From: Tipula vernalis
Taxonomy: Eukaryota > Arthropoda > Insecta > Diptera > Tipulidae
Reading direction: 5' to 3'
Assembly: GCA_958295665.1 (NCBI GenBank)
Contig: OY282558.1
Location: 60,686,789-60,750,788, forward strand
Length of the DNA: 64,000 nucleotides
Shown one piece after another: positions 45,994 to 55,868 of the stretch (positions within the stretch are counted from its first letter, which is position 1; every line of letters starts with the position of its first letter). Both the position numbers and the translations under genes were made by a program. The notes under the pieces were generated by a model. That model was not told the origin of the DNA. It saw only the letters and a program-made list of their open reading frames with translations, and made no database searches.

Positions 45994-46326
45994 ATGACCA
46001 TCATAAAAATAGCCGTATGGAATGCAAACGGCCTAGCACAACATAAAGCGGAGGTACACGCATTTCTCACTGAGCACAACATTGACATAATGTTAATATC
46101 AGAAACACGCTTCACCAAAAATAGCTATTTCAAAATTAATGGGTACTCTACTTATGACATCAAGCACCCAGATGGTAAAGCACACGGAGGCACTGCTGTA
46201 TTGATTAAGCGAAGATTAAAACACTACGAGTTTACGAAATATGAGAAAGAACATATACAATCAACGAGCATCTGTCTGCAGGAGTGGTCTGGAAACTCCA
46301 GTTCTTGGATTATTTCAGCCAGCTAG
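45994..46326 (+). pseudogene. LINE ORF2, endonuclease N-terminal part
   Basis: The ATG at 45994 overlaps the ORF1 TGA (ATGA), the usual Jockey arrangement. KIAVWNANGLAQHKAEVHAF and IDIMLISETRFTKNSYF are the apurinic-type endonuclease start, with catalytic Asn and Glu visible. HGGTAVLIKRR follows. The frame ends at 46326 after a break near 46290, where part of the endonuclease is missing. Confidence 0.85.
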
Positions 46327-48215
46327 GTAATAAATTTCTTGCGGGCGGTGATTACAACGCTAAACATACTCATTGGGGTTCCAGACTAACATCGCCGAAA
46401 GGCAAACAACTTTATGATGCTACAGAGGAACAGTCCCTGGATTATTTATCTGCCGGTAACCCAACTTACTGGCCCACAGATAAAAAGAAAATTCCTGATC
46501 TAATTGACTTTTGTGTAACTAAGGGCATTCCACGTACATATGCTAAGGCCACCGATTGCTATGATCTGTCTTCTGATCACTCACCTGTAATAGTAACATT
46601 CAGTACTGATGTCCTAAGGAACGAAATACCGAACTGTCTTACAAACAAGAAAACTAATTGGGATCAATATAGGAGGCTAGTCGAACAAAAGTGTCTACTT
46701 AATATTCCTCTGATCACACCAGCTGATATTGATGCGGCGGCAGAAAATCTAAAAGATGTCATGACATTATCTGCTAAAAGGGCTACACCCGGCATAAGTA
46801 GTTCGGAAAAAGTTAATAAACTGTCACATAATATACAGGAACTAATCCAGGAAAAGCGAAAAATTCGCCGTCAATGGCAGCAAACAAAATCACCGTTATT
46901 GAAATGGAAATTAAATCGAGCTATTAAGGCCCAAAGATTTGCTTTGAGCGAAGAAGAAAACCAGCGCGTAAAGAACTACTTAATTGATCTCTCGACAACC
47001 GAGAGGACAGATTATTCTTTGTGGAAGGCAACAAAAAATTTAAAAAGGCCAACAAATTCAAATCCACCGATTAGACTACCAACTGGAAATTGGGCGAGAA
47101 GTGATGAAGAAAAAGCCAATGCTTTTGCTGCTCATCTAGCAACAGTATTCGTCCCGCACGAAGAAGATAATTATTTCGTGCTACCCCAGCAAACGGATGA
47201 TGGTTTATTCTACAAACCTATAAAGTATAACTGGAAGAAAGTTAAGAATACAATTAAAACTTGCATAAGCCCGAAAAAGGCACCAGGACATGATCTCATT
47301 ACTGGAAAAATGATAAGGGAATTGCCAGATAAATGTATAAAACTAATAACATTTGTATTCAACGCGATCATGCGAACCAGTTATATTCCTCAGAAATGGA
47401 AGATATCTTTGATCACAATGATTCATAAGCCAGGCAAAAATGAAACGCAAATCTCATCATATCGTCCAATAAGCATGCTGCCCACAATCTCAAAGCTATT
47501 TGAAAAAATTGGGTTCCGAAACCAACATGGTACTATAGAGCAAGTACACAGAATTGTAAACGCAATCAAAATCACCTTCGAGGAAAAGAAATATTGTGCT
47601 GCTGCCTTTTTGGATATCTCTCAAGCTTTTGATAAAGTTTGGCACGATGGACTAATTTACAAAATTAAAGAGTTTCTTCCGAAGAAATTTCACTCAGTTT
47701 TGGGAAACTATCTTCTTCAAAGGCAATGCATGGGCAAACAAAACAGCGCAACTACTTGCTTAAATGATATTAATGCAGGTGTCCCGCAAGGCAGCGTTTT
47801 AGGACCAATATTATACTTGTTGTATACAGGTGATATACCTTTAACCAACAAAGTATTAATATCAACATTTGCCGATGACACGGCCATCCTGGTGTCTCAC
47901 ACTAATCCTGAAATTGCCTCAAATGAATTACAGAATCATTTAAACAAGGTCGCGGACTGGCTGAAGGCATGGCGAATAAAAGTGAACGAAAACAAATCAA
48001 CTCATATCACATTCACGCTAAACAAATGCACCTGCCCACCAGTGAAATTAAACGATAAAAATATTCCTCAACAAACGAAGGTAAAATACTTAGGTTTGCA
48101 TCTGGATAGAAGGTTAACGTGGAAAAATCCTATTGAAACAAAGCGCAACCAAATAAAAATTACCTTTTACAAAATGTATGATGGAAAGAAAATCTCAGTT
48201 GTCATTAGCCAATAA
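46284..48215 (+). pseudogene. LINE ORF2, endonuclease C-terminus and reverse transcriptase
   Basis: A 643-codon open frame, the longest of any mobile element in the window. LAGGDYNAKHTHWGSRL and DLSSDHSPVIVTF (endonuclease Asp-His) are followed by RT motifs: SPKKAPGHDLITGKMI, SSYRPISMLPTISKLFEKI, AAFLDISQAFDKVWHDGL (motif A), GVPQGSVLGPILYLLYTGDI (motif B) and FADDTAILVS (motif C with the catalytic Asp pair). About 20 residues seem deleted after KLFEKI, before GFRNQHGT. It ends by frame change at about 48175. Confidence 0.9.
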
Positions 48216-48524
48216 AGTTTTACTGTACAAAGCGATAATCAAACCCATATGGACATATGGTATTCAGTTATGGGGATCCACCACCGCTTCAAACAGAGAA
48301 CTCCTGCAACAAACCCAAACGAAAATACTCCTTGGTACATTCGAAATAGTAATATACATCACGATCTTGGGATTAAACCCGTTAAAGAAACTATTAAAGA
48401 ATTCAGTTCGAAATATTACTCAAAACTAGAAGCACATCCCAACGAATTGGCCAGGGAGATACTAAAACAGCCGCGATCTAGACGTCTGAGAAGAACAGAT
48501 CCACTCGAACTGATGAACCTGTAA
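48178..48524 (+). pseudogene. LINE ORF2 C-terminal tail (two frames)
   Basis: The frame at 48178 gives SLANKVLLYKAIIKPIWTYG and IQLWGSTTASNREL, the standard post-RT segment. Near 48345 it shifts to the frame ending at 48524, with PRSRRLRRTDPLELMNL at the end. It confirms the element is broken at least twice here. Confidence 0.85.
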
Positions 48525-48716
48525 ATTTAATTCGATATATACATATAAGTGTAATCTAAATTAATTAAATTGTGAGCACTAACAATAAGTATTAACATTG
48601 GTTAAGACTTAAAATATGTAATAATTTTTAACTTAAGATTTGATTACTTCTTGTGAGTTTCTTATGTAGAAAGATTCAAGAATAAAGCCATTGGCAACAT
48701 TTAAAAAAAAAAAATC

Positions 48717-48970
48717 GTGTTTTCGGATGTGATTTTTGCTAAAGCGAACTGCGAACGACCATGTGGAACCATAGCTGTAGATCATGTGATGTTAATGGTA
48801 CGATTCGTACCGAGATCGCTTCTATCTCGCCTATTGTTACTTGTGTTGGTCCCCTTGTTCCTTTTCCTTGTGGTGCGTTATTGTTGGCTGGTTGCTCACT
48901 CATAATTAGCTGTTGTTCGGCTAATACTCGGGTCACGGCTGTTCACACTGCTTCCTCCATGGTGGCTTAG
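48717..48970 (-). pseudogene. Ty3/gypsy gag start, split from pol by the LINE
   Basis: Minus strand from an ATG near 48903: MSEQPANNNAPQGKGTRG, then VRIVPLTSHDLQLWFHMVV, matching the Gag at 41137-41400 (Leu-Trp-Phe-His). It is cut at 48717 by the LINE poly(A) tail. Confidence 0.65.
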
Positions 48971-49408
48971 GGATCGTTGGTTCTTAGCATGGTTTCGACG
49001 GTCGATGTAGCCACGTTTGTTTAGGAGTTTGGGTACCTGGACTGGGGAACCGAAATATGAATTTTTTCGCACTAATTTTTTCACTAATCCGACCATGTAG
49101 ATTAGTAAAATTAGATTCGTCCCAAATGGTACGACAGAGAAAAATTTATTGTTAGGGATTTCGACTGGGGAATGGACAAATTTTGATATGAAATCGTAAT
49201 TTATGACTTTGTCGCCGCCACACTACTACTTACGTGTTCATAAAAATACAATAATTCCATTTCCCTGTATTATGCAGGCTATATCGCTTAAATAAAGGTA
49301 TTATCATAATCAAATAATAAAACTAGATCATAAATAAAAAAATAAATTCTATATAATTGATTCTGCTTCACACCAAATGTCAATTTTCTGTTTCGTTTCG
49401 TTTTAAAT
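48971..49408. other. No recognisable gene
   Basis: Probably the untranslated 5' end of the gypsy remnant. AT-rich and non-coding. Confidence 0.4.
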
Positions 49409-49512
49409 CTGCCTGTTCATATGCGTATTGTATTCATCATATTCTATGTCGCTTCTTTCCTCTACCAATGAGAAAAGAATATGATGAATGCAATACTTGT
49501 ATGAACATGCAG
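49409..49512. ncRNA. Candidate hairpin RNA (pre-miRNA-like)
   Basis: Arms 49409-49445 and 49476-49512 are 37 bases each and pair with five mismatches: one near the base, a 3-base internal bulge and one G-U. The loop is 30 bases. The inner 14 pairs around ATTCATCATATTCT are perfect. Length, internal bulge and lack of an open frame resemble a microRNA precursor; a small foldback element is the alternative. I do not match the arms to a microRNA I remember. The strand is undetermined. Confidence 0.45.
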
Positions 49513-49849
49513 AATGTGTTTGGTATTTAATTTTATTGTTCATTTTACATCTACCAACCACTTAAAACAAAATTAATGCTTATCTACATGATTAATAGCT
49601 AAACGAATTTTTAGATTACTATTTGTAATCCAAAATCAATGTTGGATCAAATGTTGTTGTTGCTTGACATATAGATAATTTTTATCTGATTCGGATGACT
49701 ATGCGTCAATGATAGTTGAGTACAAAATTATAATCCACCTTACAAATAATCATAAAACAGTTAGTTGACCACCGCTGATCGAGACATATATTTTGTTCAA
49801 ACTCTGCTTTGACGGCTGTTTCTCTATATACATAACGACTTAAACACAC

Positions 49850-51299
49850 ACATATAACACTCCCTTGTCTGCAAATGCCAGACACTTTTTAATTTATTCA
49901 TTTTTCTCTCTCACTCTCTTGTTTCTCATTCGGTTCATAGGTTCTCTTTTTTAACTGAAAAAGCTAAACACAAACCGAGACCGACCAAACAAAAAAAAAA
50001 AATAAAAACCGTCATAAATAAAATTTAGACAACACAAAACTAAATTCCTAATATTCTAACAAAACAACAAAATATAATTTTTGTAATAAATTCACAATAA
50101 AACTATAAATAAAAAATAAAAAAATATCTGACGCCTTTCTCTCAGACAAGAGACAACCAAAAAAATCGCTCTCTATCGTCACAATACGATAAACGAATAT
50201 TCAATTTTTATTTTTATTTTTGTTTTCGTTGATTTCTCGTCTACAGTCGAGCGTTATATACTACTCGTCTCTTTATATACTGCACACGCATACAATGAAA
50301 ATTGTAATAATAAAAAAAACAAAAACACAGCAAAAAAAATTTCCCGATTTTTAAGTAAACTGTGGCAGACATGTTTTGTTAGATAAACGAGAAGGATTGT
50401 TTCGCATTTAAGTAGGCAAAAATAAAAAAAAAAAAAAAAAAGTTAAAATAAATAATGTTATAAAATAAATAAATAGAAAATATATATAGTGATGTTTCGT
50501 GAAATACAGTTATAAAATAATAAATTATATACCTAGTGTTTGTGTTTTGTTTTTTTTTTTTCGTTCGTTCGTGTTACAAGATTAGGGTTGAAATTGAAAC
50601 TATACAATAACATAGTAGTTTTGTGAAAATATTCTTTTTTATTAATTAATTAAAGTGCGTGGATGTGTTCGTGTGTGTGTGTATATAATATAATATATAT
50701 TGTGTGTCTCTAATTAAGCAATATAATTAGAGCTACTTTTTTGACTATTGCGTAAACTTCAAAATAAATAATATTTTAGTCAAATTTTCACACGGGGAAA
50801 TTTACAGCGCTACTATACAACAAAATAATATGCTTCAAGTGCCAATGCCAATAATTTTTAGTGTGTTTTCTGTTAATTAATTTATAAAATAAGTTATTTG
50901 TTTTAATTTATATAAAAAAAAATAGAAAAAAAAAAAATAGTGTATGTGTATGTGTTTTCTCTATATAACAATAGATTTGTTTTTCATTTCGTAACAAAAA
51001 AAAAAAAAAAAAAAGAATTTCCCTAATATATACAAAAAAAATGGCCAATTTAAAAAAAATGTGGGTGCGTTGCTCATTTAATTTTTGTAAAATCAAGTTA
51101 ATTTCGAAATACTCAAAAAAGTGAGCACCATACGAAAAATAGAAATTGTTGTGTTTTAATAAAAGTCCAAAATAAATTACTGTATATAGCCCGAAAATTA
51201 TTACATATAAGAAAAAAGTGTTGAGTGTGTTTTCTTTATTATTATTATTACGATTTTGTTATTGTTGTTGGTTAAAAAATAAACAAAACATAAAACAAA
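49850..51299 (+). promoter_or_regulatory. Probable 5' UTR / promoter region of Snoo
   Basis: Very AT-rich, element-poor stretch directly upstream of the Snoo start codon. It contains CTCTCTCACTCTCTTG (GAGA-factor-type) near 49904 and TATA-like words (GTTATATACTACTCG and CTTTATATACTGCACACG) near 50250-50280. Multiple stops in all frames suit a long 5' UTR. Exact promoter and transcription start cannot be told from sequence alone. Confidence 0.35.
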
Positions 51300-52169
51300 A
51301 TGACAGACCACGTGCCACCCCAATTGTGTAATCTATTAAAAACCTATCAATGTACAGCTACAAAAAGTCTCCAGGGCCCCGGCCTCTCAATGGTGCATTC
51401 GCACAAAAAAGAGATTTTATCACCATCTGAATTAATTGATGATCCGCCATTATGTCCACCACCTCAACCGCCACAATTATCTCAACCGATATTGACGGCG
51501 CCCGATACACAACGCAGTATACTATACGAGACAATACTGGAGGGAAAACCGATTGCATGTTTTCTTATTGGTGGTGAAATGCGTTTATGCGTACCACAAA
51601 TATTGAACACAATACTAACCGTTTATAAATTAGACCAAATATACAAGTGCTGTGATGAGTTACAAATCTCATTTTCGGAATGCACCGACGAACAATTGAG
51701 TGAATTTAAGGCGGCTAAAATATTACCCGAGAATATAAAAGGTTCTGGTTTAATAACGCGTACAAATGCTGAGCGTTTGTGTAGCGCCCTACTACATCGT
51801 CCCGATGTAAGACGCATTATAAAAGGTTCTGGTTCATTTCGTGTTTATCACAAATGTTTTGGCCGTTGTGAAGGTGTATGCACGCCCGATTTATATTCGT
51901 ACAAGGAGCAAGCGTGTATCGAATGTTTGGTATGTCACGGAATGTTTTCACCGCAACGTTTTGTTTGTCATGCGCATGCCAATAGGGAGACACAAGTATG
52001 CCATTGGGGATTTGATTCGAATAATTGGCGAGCATATTTGCATGTTTCACTAGACGAGGATAGCATGGACAAATATACGAATATGTTGGACGAGTTGTCG
52101 GAGCGGGAAAGTCAGAAGGTGACAAATTACTTTGTTGGACCACGCGAGGGATGCAATCTAAAGAAAAAG
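51300..52169 (+). CDS. Snoo: Ski/Sno family transcriptional co-repressor, first coding exon
   Basis: 290 codons from the ATG (context ACAAAATG, with an in-frame TAA 9 nt upstream) to AAAAAG|GTAAGA at 52169/52170. Residues 1-70 are Pro-rich. The Dachshund-homology domain is at about 73-168 (SILYETILEGKPIACFLIGG, RLCVPQILN, LITRTNAERLCSALL). A SAND-like Smad4-binding domain follows at about 178-275, with RVYHKCFGRCEGVC, CIECLVC, HAHANRE and CHWGFDSNNWRAYL; Cys206/209/212 and His224/226 are likely zinc ligands. In animals Ski/Sno proteins bind Smads and repress or modulate TGF-beta/Activin/BMP targets in the nucleus. The exon ends in phase 0, after the Smad4-binding core; the C-terminal coiled coil must be in exons beyond this window. 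Reading on past 52169 gives unrelated hydrophobic intron sequence. Confidence 0.95.
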
Positions 52170-53360
52170 GTAAGATTTTTAATTATTTTTTATTTTTATT
52201 TTAACATGGATGTTGCTATTTTGGGAAGTATTTTAGAGAAGCTCGAATCATTTTTTTATGTTGTATTTTATGTTATTGTAAAATATCTGGATTTTTCATC
52301 ATCGTGATTCCTTAAGTTGAGGTAACTGCAAAAAAAAATTGGAAGTGTCTCGAGTCGATTATTTGTTTAGAGAATGTTGAATTCTTCGAGCAAACGGCGC
52401 AGTGGAATTCTTGAAACTGGAATTGTCTAATTAAGTAGTTGTGAGTGATGTTCAAACTTAAAATATGTCGCCAGGCTCGCCCTTCCCAGTTTAATTGGAA
52501 TCTGGCAATTTAGAAAATTGAAAATTCAGAAAGGTAGAAAGAAAACTAAAATTCTAAAATTTTAAAAATTATGAAATTTTCAAATTTTGAAATTTGAAGG
52601 TTACAAAATTTTAAATTTTCCAGAATTTACTTTAGATCGGTATTACTTATTAGATTAGTTTTTAGAAATTAAAAATGGGAATTATTTTTTTTAAAAACTT
52701 CGCCGCCGCAAATATTTACTAACTCAGTTTTTTTTTTTGAAAATTCGTAAATTGAAAAGTCGAAATTTTAGGGATTTAAGAATTTAATCATAATCAAATC
52801 AACAAATTTGAATAACTTAATAATTTAGTTATTTAGGAATTCAGAAATTTCTTTCTCTAAACTTAAGCTTAGCCAAATTTGGCACAACGTTTTCTCTAAT
52901 CTCTAATTTTAAAGTATGAAAACCCCTAACCAATTCTCCTCTTCTTCAATTTTTAAAAATTCTTAAAATTCTGAAATCTATTATCTTTTTAATTTTGTTA
53001 AAGTTTTTGAATTTGTTACGAAATTAAAAAAAAAATCGAATTTTACAGCGTAAAATTTAAATTGTGGCGTAATTCATCAAATTTTGGACACACCGGTTAA
53101 AATTGTTAAACAAAAAATTTTGAATCTTCTGAAATACTTAATTGAAAGCGAAATTATTCGTATTCAGACAGCGGATTTGACGCAGAATTCAAAATATTTA
53201 TGCGAAATTTTAATATTTTGAGATCCCAAATAAAATTGTGAATTTTCCAAATTAAGTATTGGATCTTAAAAATAAAAATGTTACTTCTTCTTTAAAATTT
53301 GATTTCAATTCTAATACATACATATTTCCAGGGGTCGGAAAACCCTAAGATTTCGTTAGT

Positions 53361-54144
53361 CGTGTTTTCTATGAGAACTGCACTAGAACTCGATACATTT
53401 TAAATTCCTTATATTCTATGTAAACAGAAAAAAAAAATTAATTCTTAAAGTGTTAATGTGTAGTGCATTTAACATAAATACAAATTTTAAGTTGTTACAG
53501 CAACAAATAATTACAATTATAGCTTATTTCTTAGTTACACTTGATAAACCCATGAATTTATCGAGTGTAGTTGCGTGTAATGACGTCATCAAGAAATAAG
53601 AAAATATTGATGAAATAACTGAAGGGGGAAATTTTTAAACTTAAAATTTGTATTATTGTGTGAATGGATTTCCATTTTTTCACTATTTTGTGTGCTTTTG
53701 TTACTTTATAAAATTTTTTATAAAAAAGAAAAATTCTTTATTATTATTTATTTTTTATTATTTTAATATTTTTAGCTTCCTTATAGTAACAATCTGTTTT
53801 ATTTTTAAAAAAAATCGATTTCGGATGCTTTCGCCTTCCTTTCTCAATTTTTAATTTAATATTTTATATTAAATTAAAAATTGAGAAAGGAAGGCGAAAG
53901 CATCCGAAATCGATTTTTTTAAAAAATAAAACAGATTGTTACTATAAGGAAGCTAAAAATATTAAAATAATAAAAAATAAATAATAATAAAGAATTTTTC
54001 TTTTTTATAAAAAATTTTAAAATTTGTGTTTATGTCAAATACGCTACATATTCCCACATAATGAATTTAATATTTTTCGGTTTACATAGAATAACAGTAA
54101 TTTAAAGTTTATCGAGTTCTAGTGCAGTTATCATGGAAAACACG
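53361..54144. repeat. Foldback structure with a near-perfect palindrome core
   Basis: Core arms 53709-53862 and 53866-54019 are 154 bases each, inverted with a single mismatch and a 3-base loop. Outer arms 53361-53440 and about 54065-54144 are inverted copies at lower identity (for example GAACTGCACTAGAACTCGAT on the left and ATCGAGTTCTAGTGCAGTTA on the right). Between the left outer and core arms lies a small hairpin near 53535-53575 (TTACACTTGATAAA with TTTATCGAGTGTAG). No coding sequence. It is probably a foldback-type element; the core could also reflect an assembly artefact. Confidence 0.9.
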
Positions 54145-54184
54145 GCTGTTATGTTATTGGAAAAAATTCCCAAATTTTTTTTGA

Positions 54185-54650
54185 TTACGTTGTAACGTTA
54201 TTTAACCTTAAATCATGTGAAACGTTACGTTACGTAACGTTACTTAGCATTAAATAATATTTTTAACGTTATAGAACAAATAATATAGATTAAATAAATT
54301 ATTAACCTTATCTTTATTAAGGTTTTAACACTAGAACTACCGACCAGTCAAAATGAGGATTCAAGAATGAGGAAAAAAAGTGAATTCAATAAATGTGCAA
54401 TCCGTCATTTGACCGGTAGTTCTAGTGTTAAATAATGTTACCAGGAACAAAAACACTTTTTATAAGGTTATTTTATTTGATTATATCTTATATAATTTTA
54501 TAAAGTTATCGGTTACGGTTACGTTATAACATAACCTAATAAGTTTGGTTACGTTTTCTTGAAAAACTTCGCAATTTTAGCGTTTTTTAACGTTATTCTG
54601 GTAACGTTATATAACGTTATTCTGGTAACGTTATATAACGTTATCCATCC
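54185..54650. repeat. AACGTTA-rich repeat tract
   Basis: The palindromic word AACGTT or GTTACGTAACGTTA recurs many times, for example ACGTTACGTTACGTAACG near 54220. A 24-bp unit (TTCTGGTAACGTTATATAACG type) is tandemly duplicated at about 54590-54640. It is split by the TTAA-flanked element at 54329-54427. Confidence 0.7.
54329..54427. mobile_element. 99-bp piggyBac-like MITE with TTAA duplications
   Basis: TTAA at 54325-54328 and 54428-54431 flanks perfect ends CACTAGAACTACCG and CGGTAGTTCTAGTG. Exact TTAA duplication is the signature of piggyBac-type insertion. The interior is non-coding. Confidence 0.8.
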
Positions 54651-55197
54651 CTGTTCTAATTCAAAAAGATTTTTAGAACTTTTTCGTGAAGGTATAACGT
54701 ATCTGTGTGTGGTTTCAGTTCAAGTTCATTGCAAGATGTTACATTCGTTTCACTTTCGATTACTATTTTTTGTGGCGGAATAATTTCATATTTATCGGGG
54801 GAATTAAAAATTAACCATCATTGATCTAAATACTTACAAAATTAAATACTTTAAAAATTAACCATCATTGATCTAAATACTTACAAAATTGGAAATGGAA
54901 TTAAAAAATTTAATTCCCAGGTAGTTGTATAGGACAGTAAGAAATATGTACTTAGTCCCGTTTGTTTGACGTTTTAGCACTGTCCGGCTTTGTCTCAACC
55001 AACCTACATACTTCCCTTGTGTTTCCTAGCCACCATACCCGGTTACGAAGTTTTTCTTTCATGACCCTCAGATAACAATTGGATTAGCACTGCCATTAAC
55101 AAGAATACCAACTTAAGGTCTCTCCGTCGGACACACCATATTTCCCTTGATTTTGTGAAATGGCCTTACTTAATATTTTTATCTTGTGAATTTGTGT
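54651..55197. other. No recognisable gene; short direct duplication
   Basis: AAAAATTAACCATCATTGAT is repeated directly, including CTAAATACTTACAAAATT (about 54806-54845 and 54852-54890). Otherwise unremarkable intron sequence. Confidence 0.5.
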
Positions 55198-55857
55198 CGA
55201 CTAGGGTATTCAAATTACTCAAGTTTCAAAGTACATACTCGGGTAGCCGGGTTACTCGAGTGTGTATTAAGAAACCCACATAAATATGTTTGAAACCTAC
55301 TAAAAAAATCTCAGGGCATACTGTGTCCCGATTGACGATTTAAAAATCAACCTGACAAGAATGAACTTCGCAGTATTTTCGACGTGAAATTATTTCATTT
55401 TTAATTATGAATTAATTCCGCGACATCAATTTATTATTAAATCTGTGCGAAATTTCAAGGAGTTACATTTTAATTTTTGTAGCAAAACAAATTCATATAC
55501 AATCAGTGAAGTTCAATTCATTTAGAAATGAATTAATTTCGCCGATAAATTTGATTTAAGCCTGCGTCATTTTAAATTCTTTTTCAATATGAATTAAATC
55601 GATGTTTTAACTTTTGAAACTGTTTTAAATCTGCGCGAAATTTTTTAATTTAAAAAATTAGACGTCGCGGATTTAAATCATATTGAAAATGGGATTAATT
55701 TCGCCACGAAAAATTTTCGGCAGATAAAATTCCTGCAGAGTCATTTCGTTCCGCTGAATCAAATTAGCTGGGTACTTGGGTAGTCGTGTATTCGAAAAGG
55801 ACCAAAATATTCGAGTAGCTTGGTACTCGATAATCGGTATTGGATATCCTAGTATCG
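55198..55857. repeat. Possible degenerate MITE with imperfect inverted ends
   Basis: The left end CGACTAGGGTATTCAAATTA is matched inverted by the right end TATTGGATATCCTAGTATCG. Near both ends are CTCGGGTAGCCGGGTTACTC and GGGTACTTGGGTAGTC type motifs. The interior has repeated GAATTAATTTCGCC/ATCTGCGCGAAATTT-like words, some inverted. It lies directly beside the Tc1 element. Confidence 0.5.
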
Positions 55858-55868
55858 ACTGAGAACTA

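Larger units (their letters stand above)
45888..48712 (+). mobile_element. Jockey-type non-LTR retrotransposon (LINE), 5'-truncated
   Basis: The left end holds only the last 35 or so codons of ORF1, a Met-rich helix (MMQNMSTLMQIVVKSQK) with an internal stop. ORF2 follows with endonuclease and reverse transcriptase. The right end has AATAAAGCC and a 12-A tail at 48702-48712. It lies in + orientation inside a minus-strand gypsy remnant, with gypsy pol on the left and gypsy gag on the right. No clear target-site duplication could be seen. Confidence 0.85.

Noticed and set aside
51358..51558. Minus-strand frames within the Snoo exon
   Set aside because: Antisense shadows of the conserved coding exon.
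52170..52307. Continuation of the Snoo frame past 52169
   Set aside because: A strong donor GTAAGA lies at 52170 and the following residues are hydrophobic, low-complexity and unlike Ski/Sno proteins.
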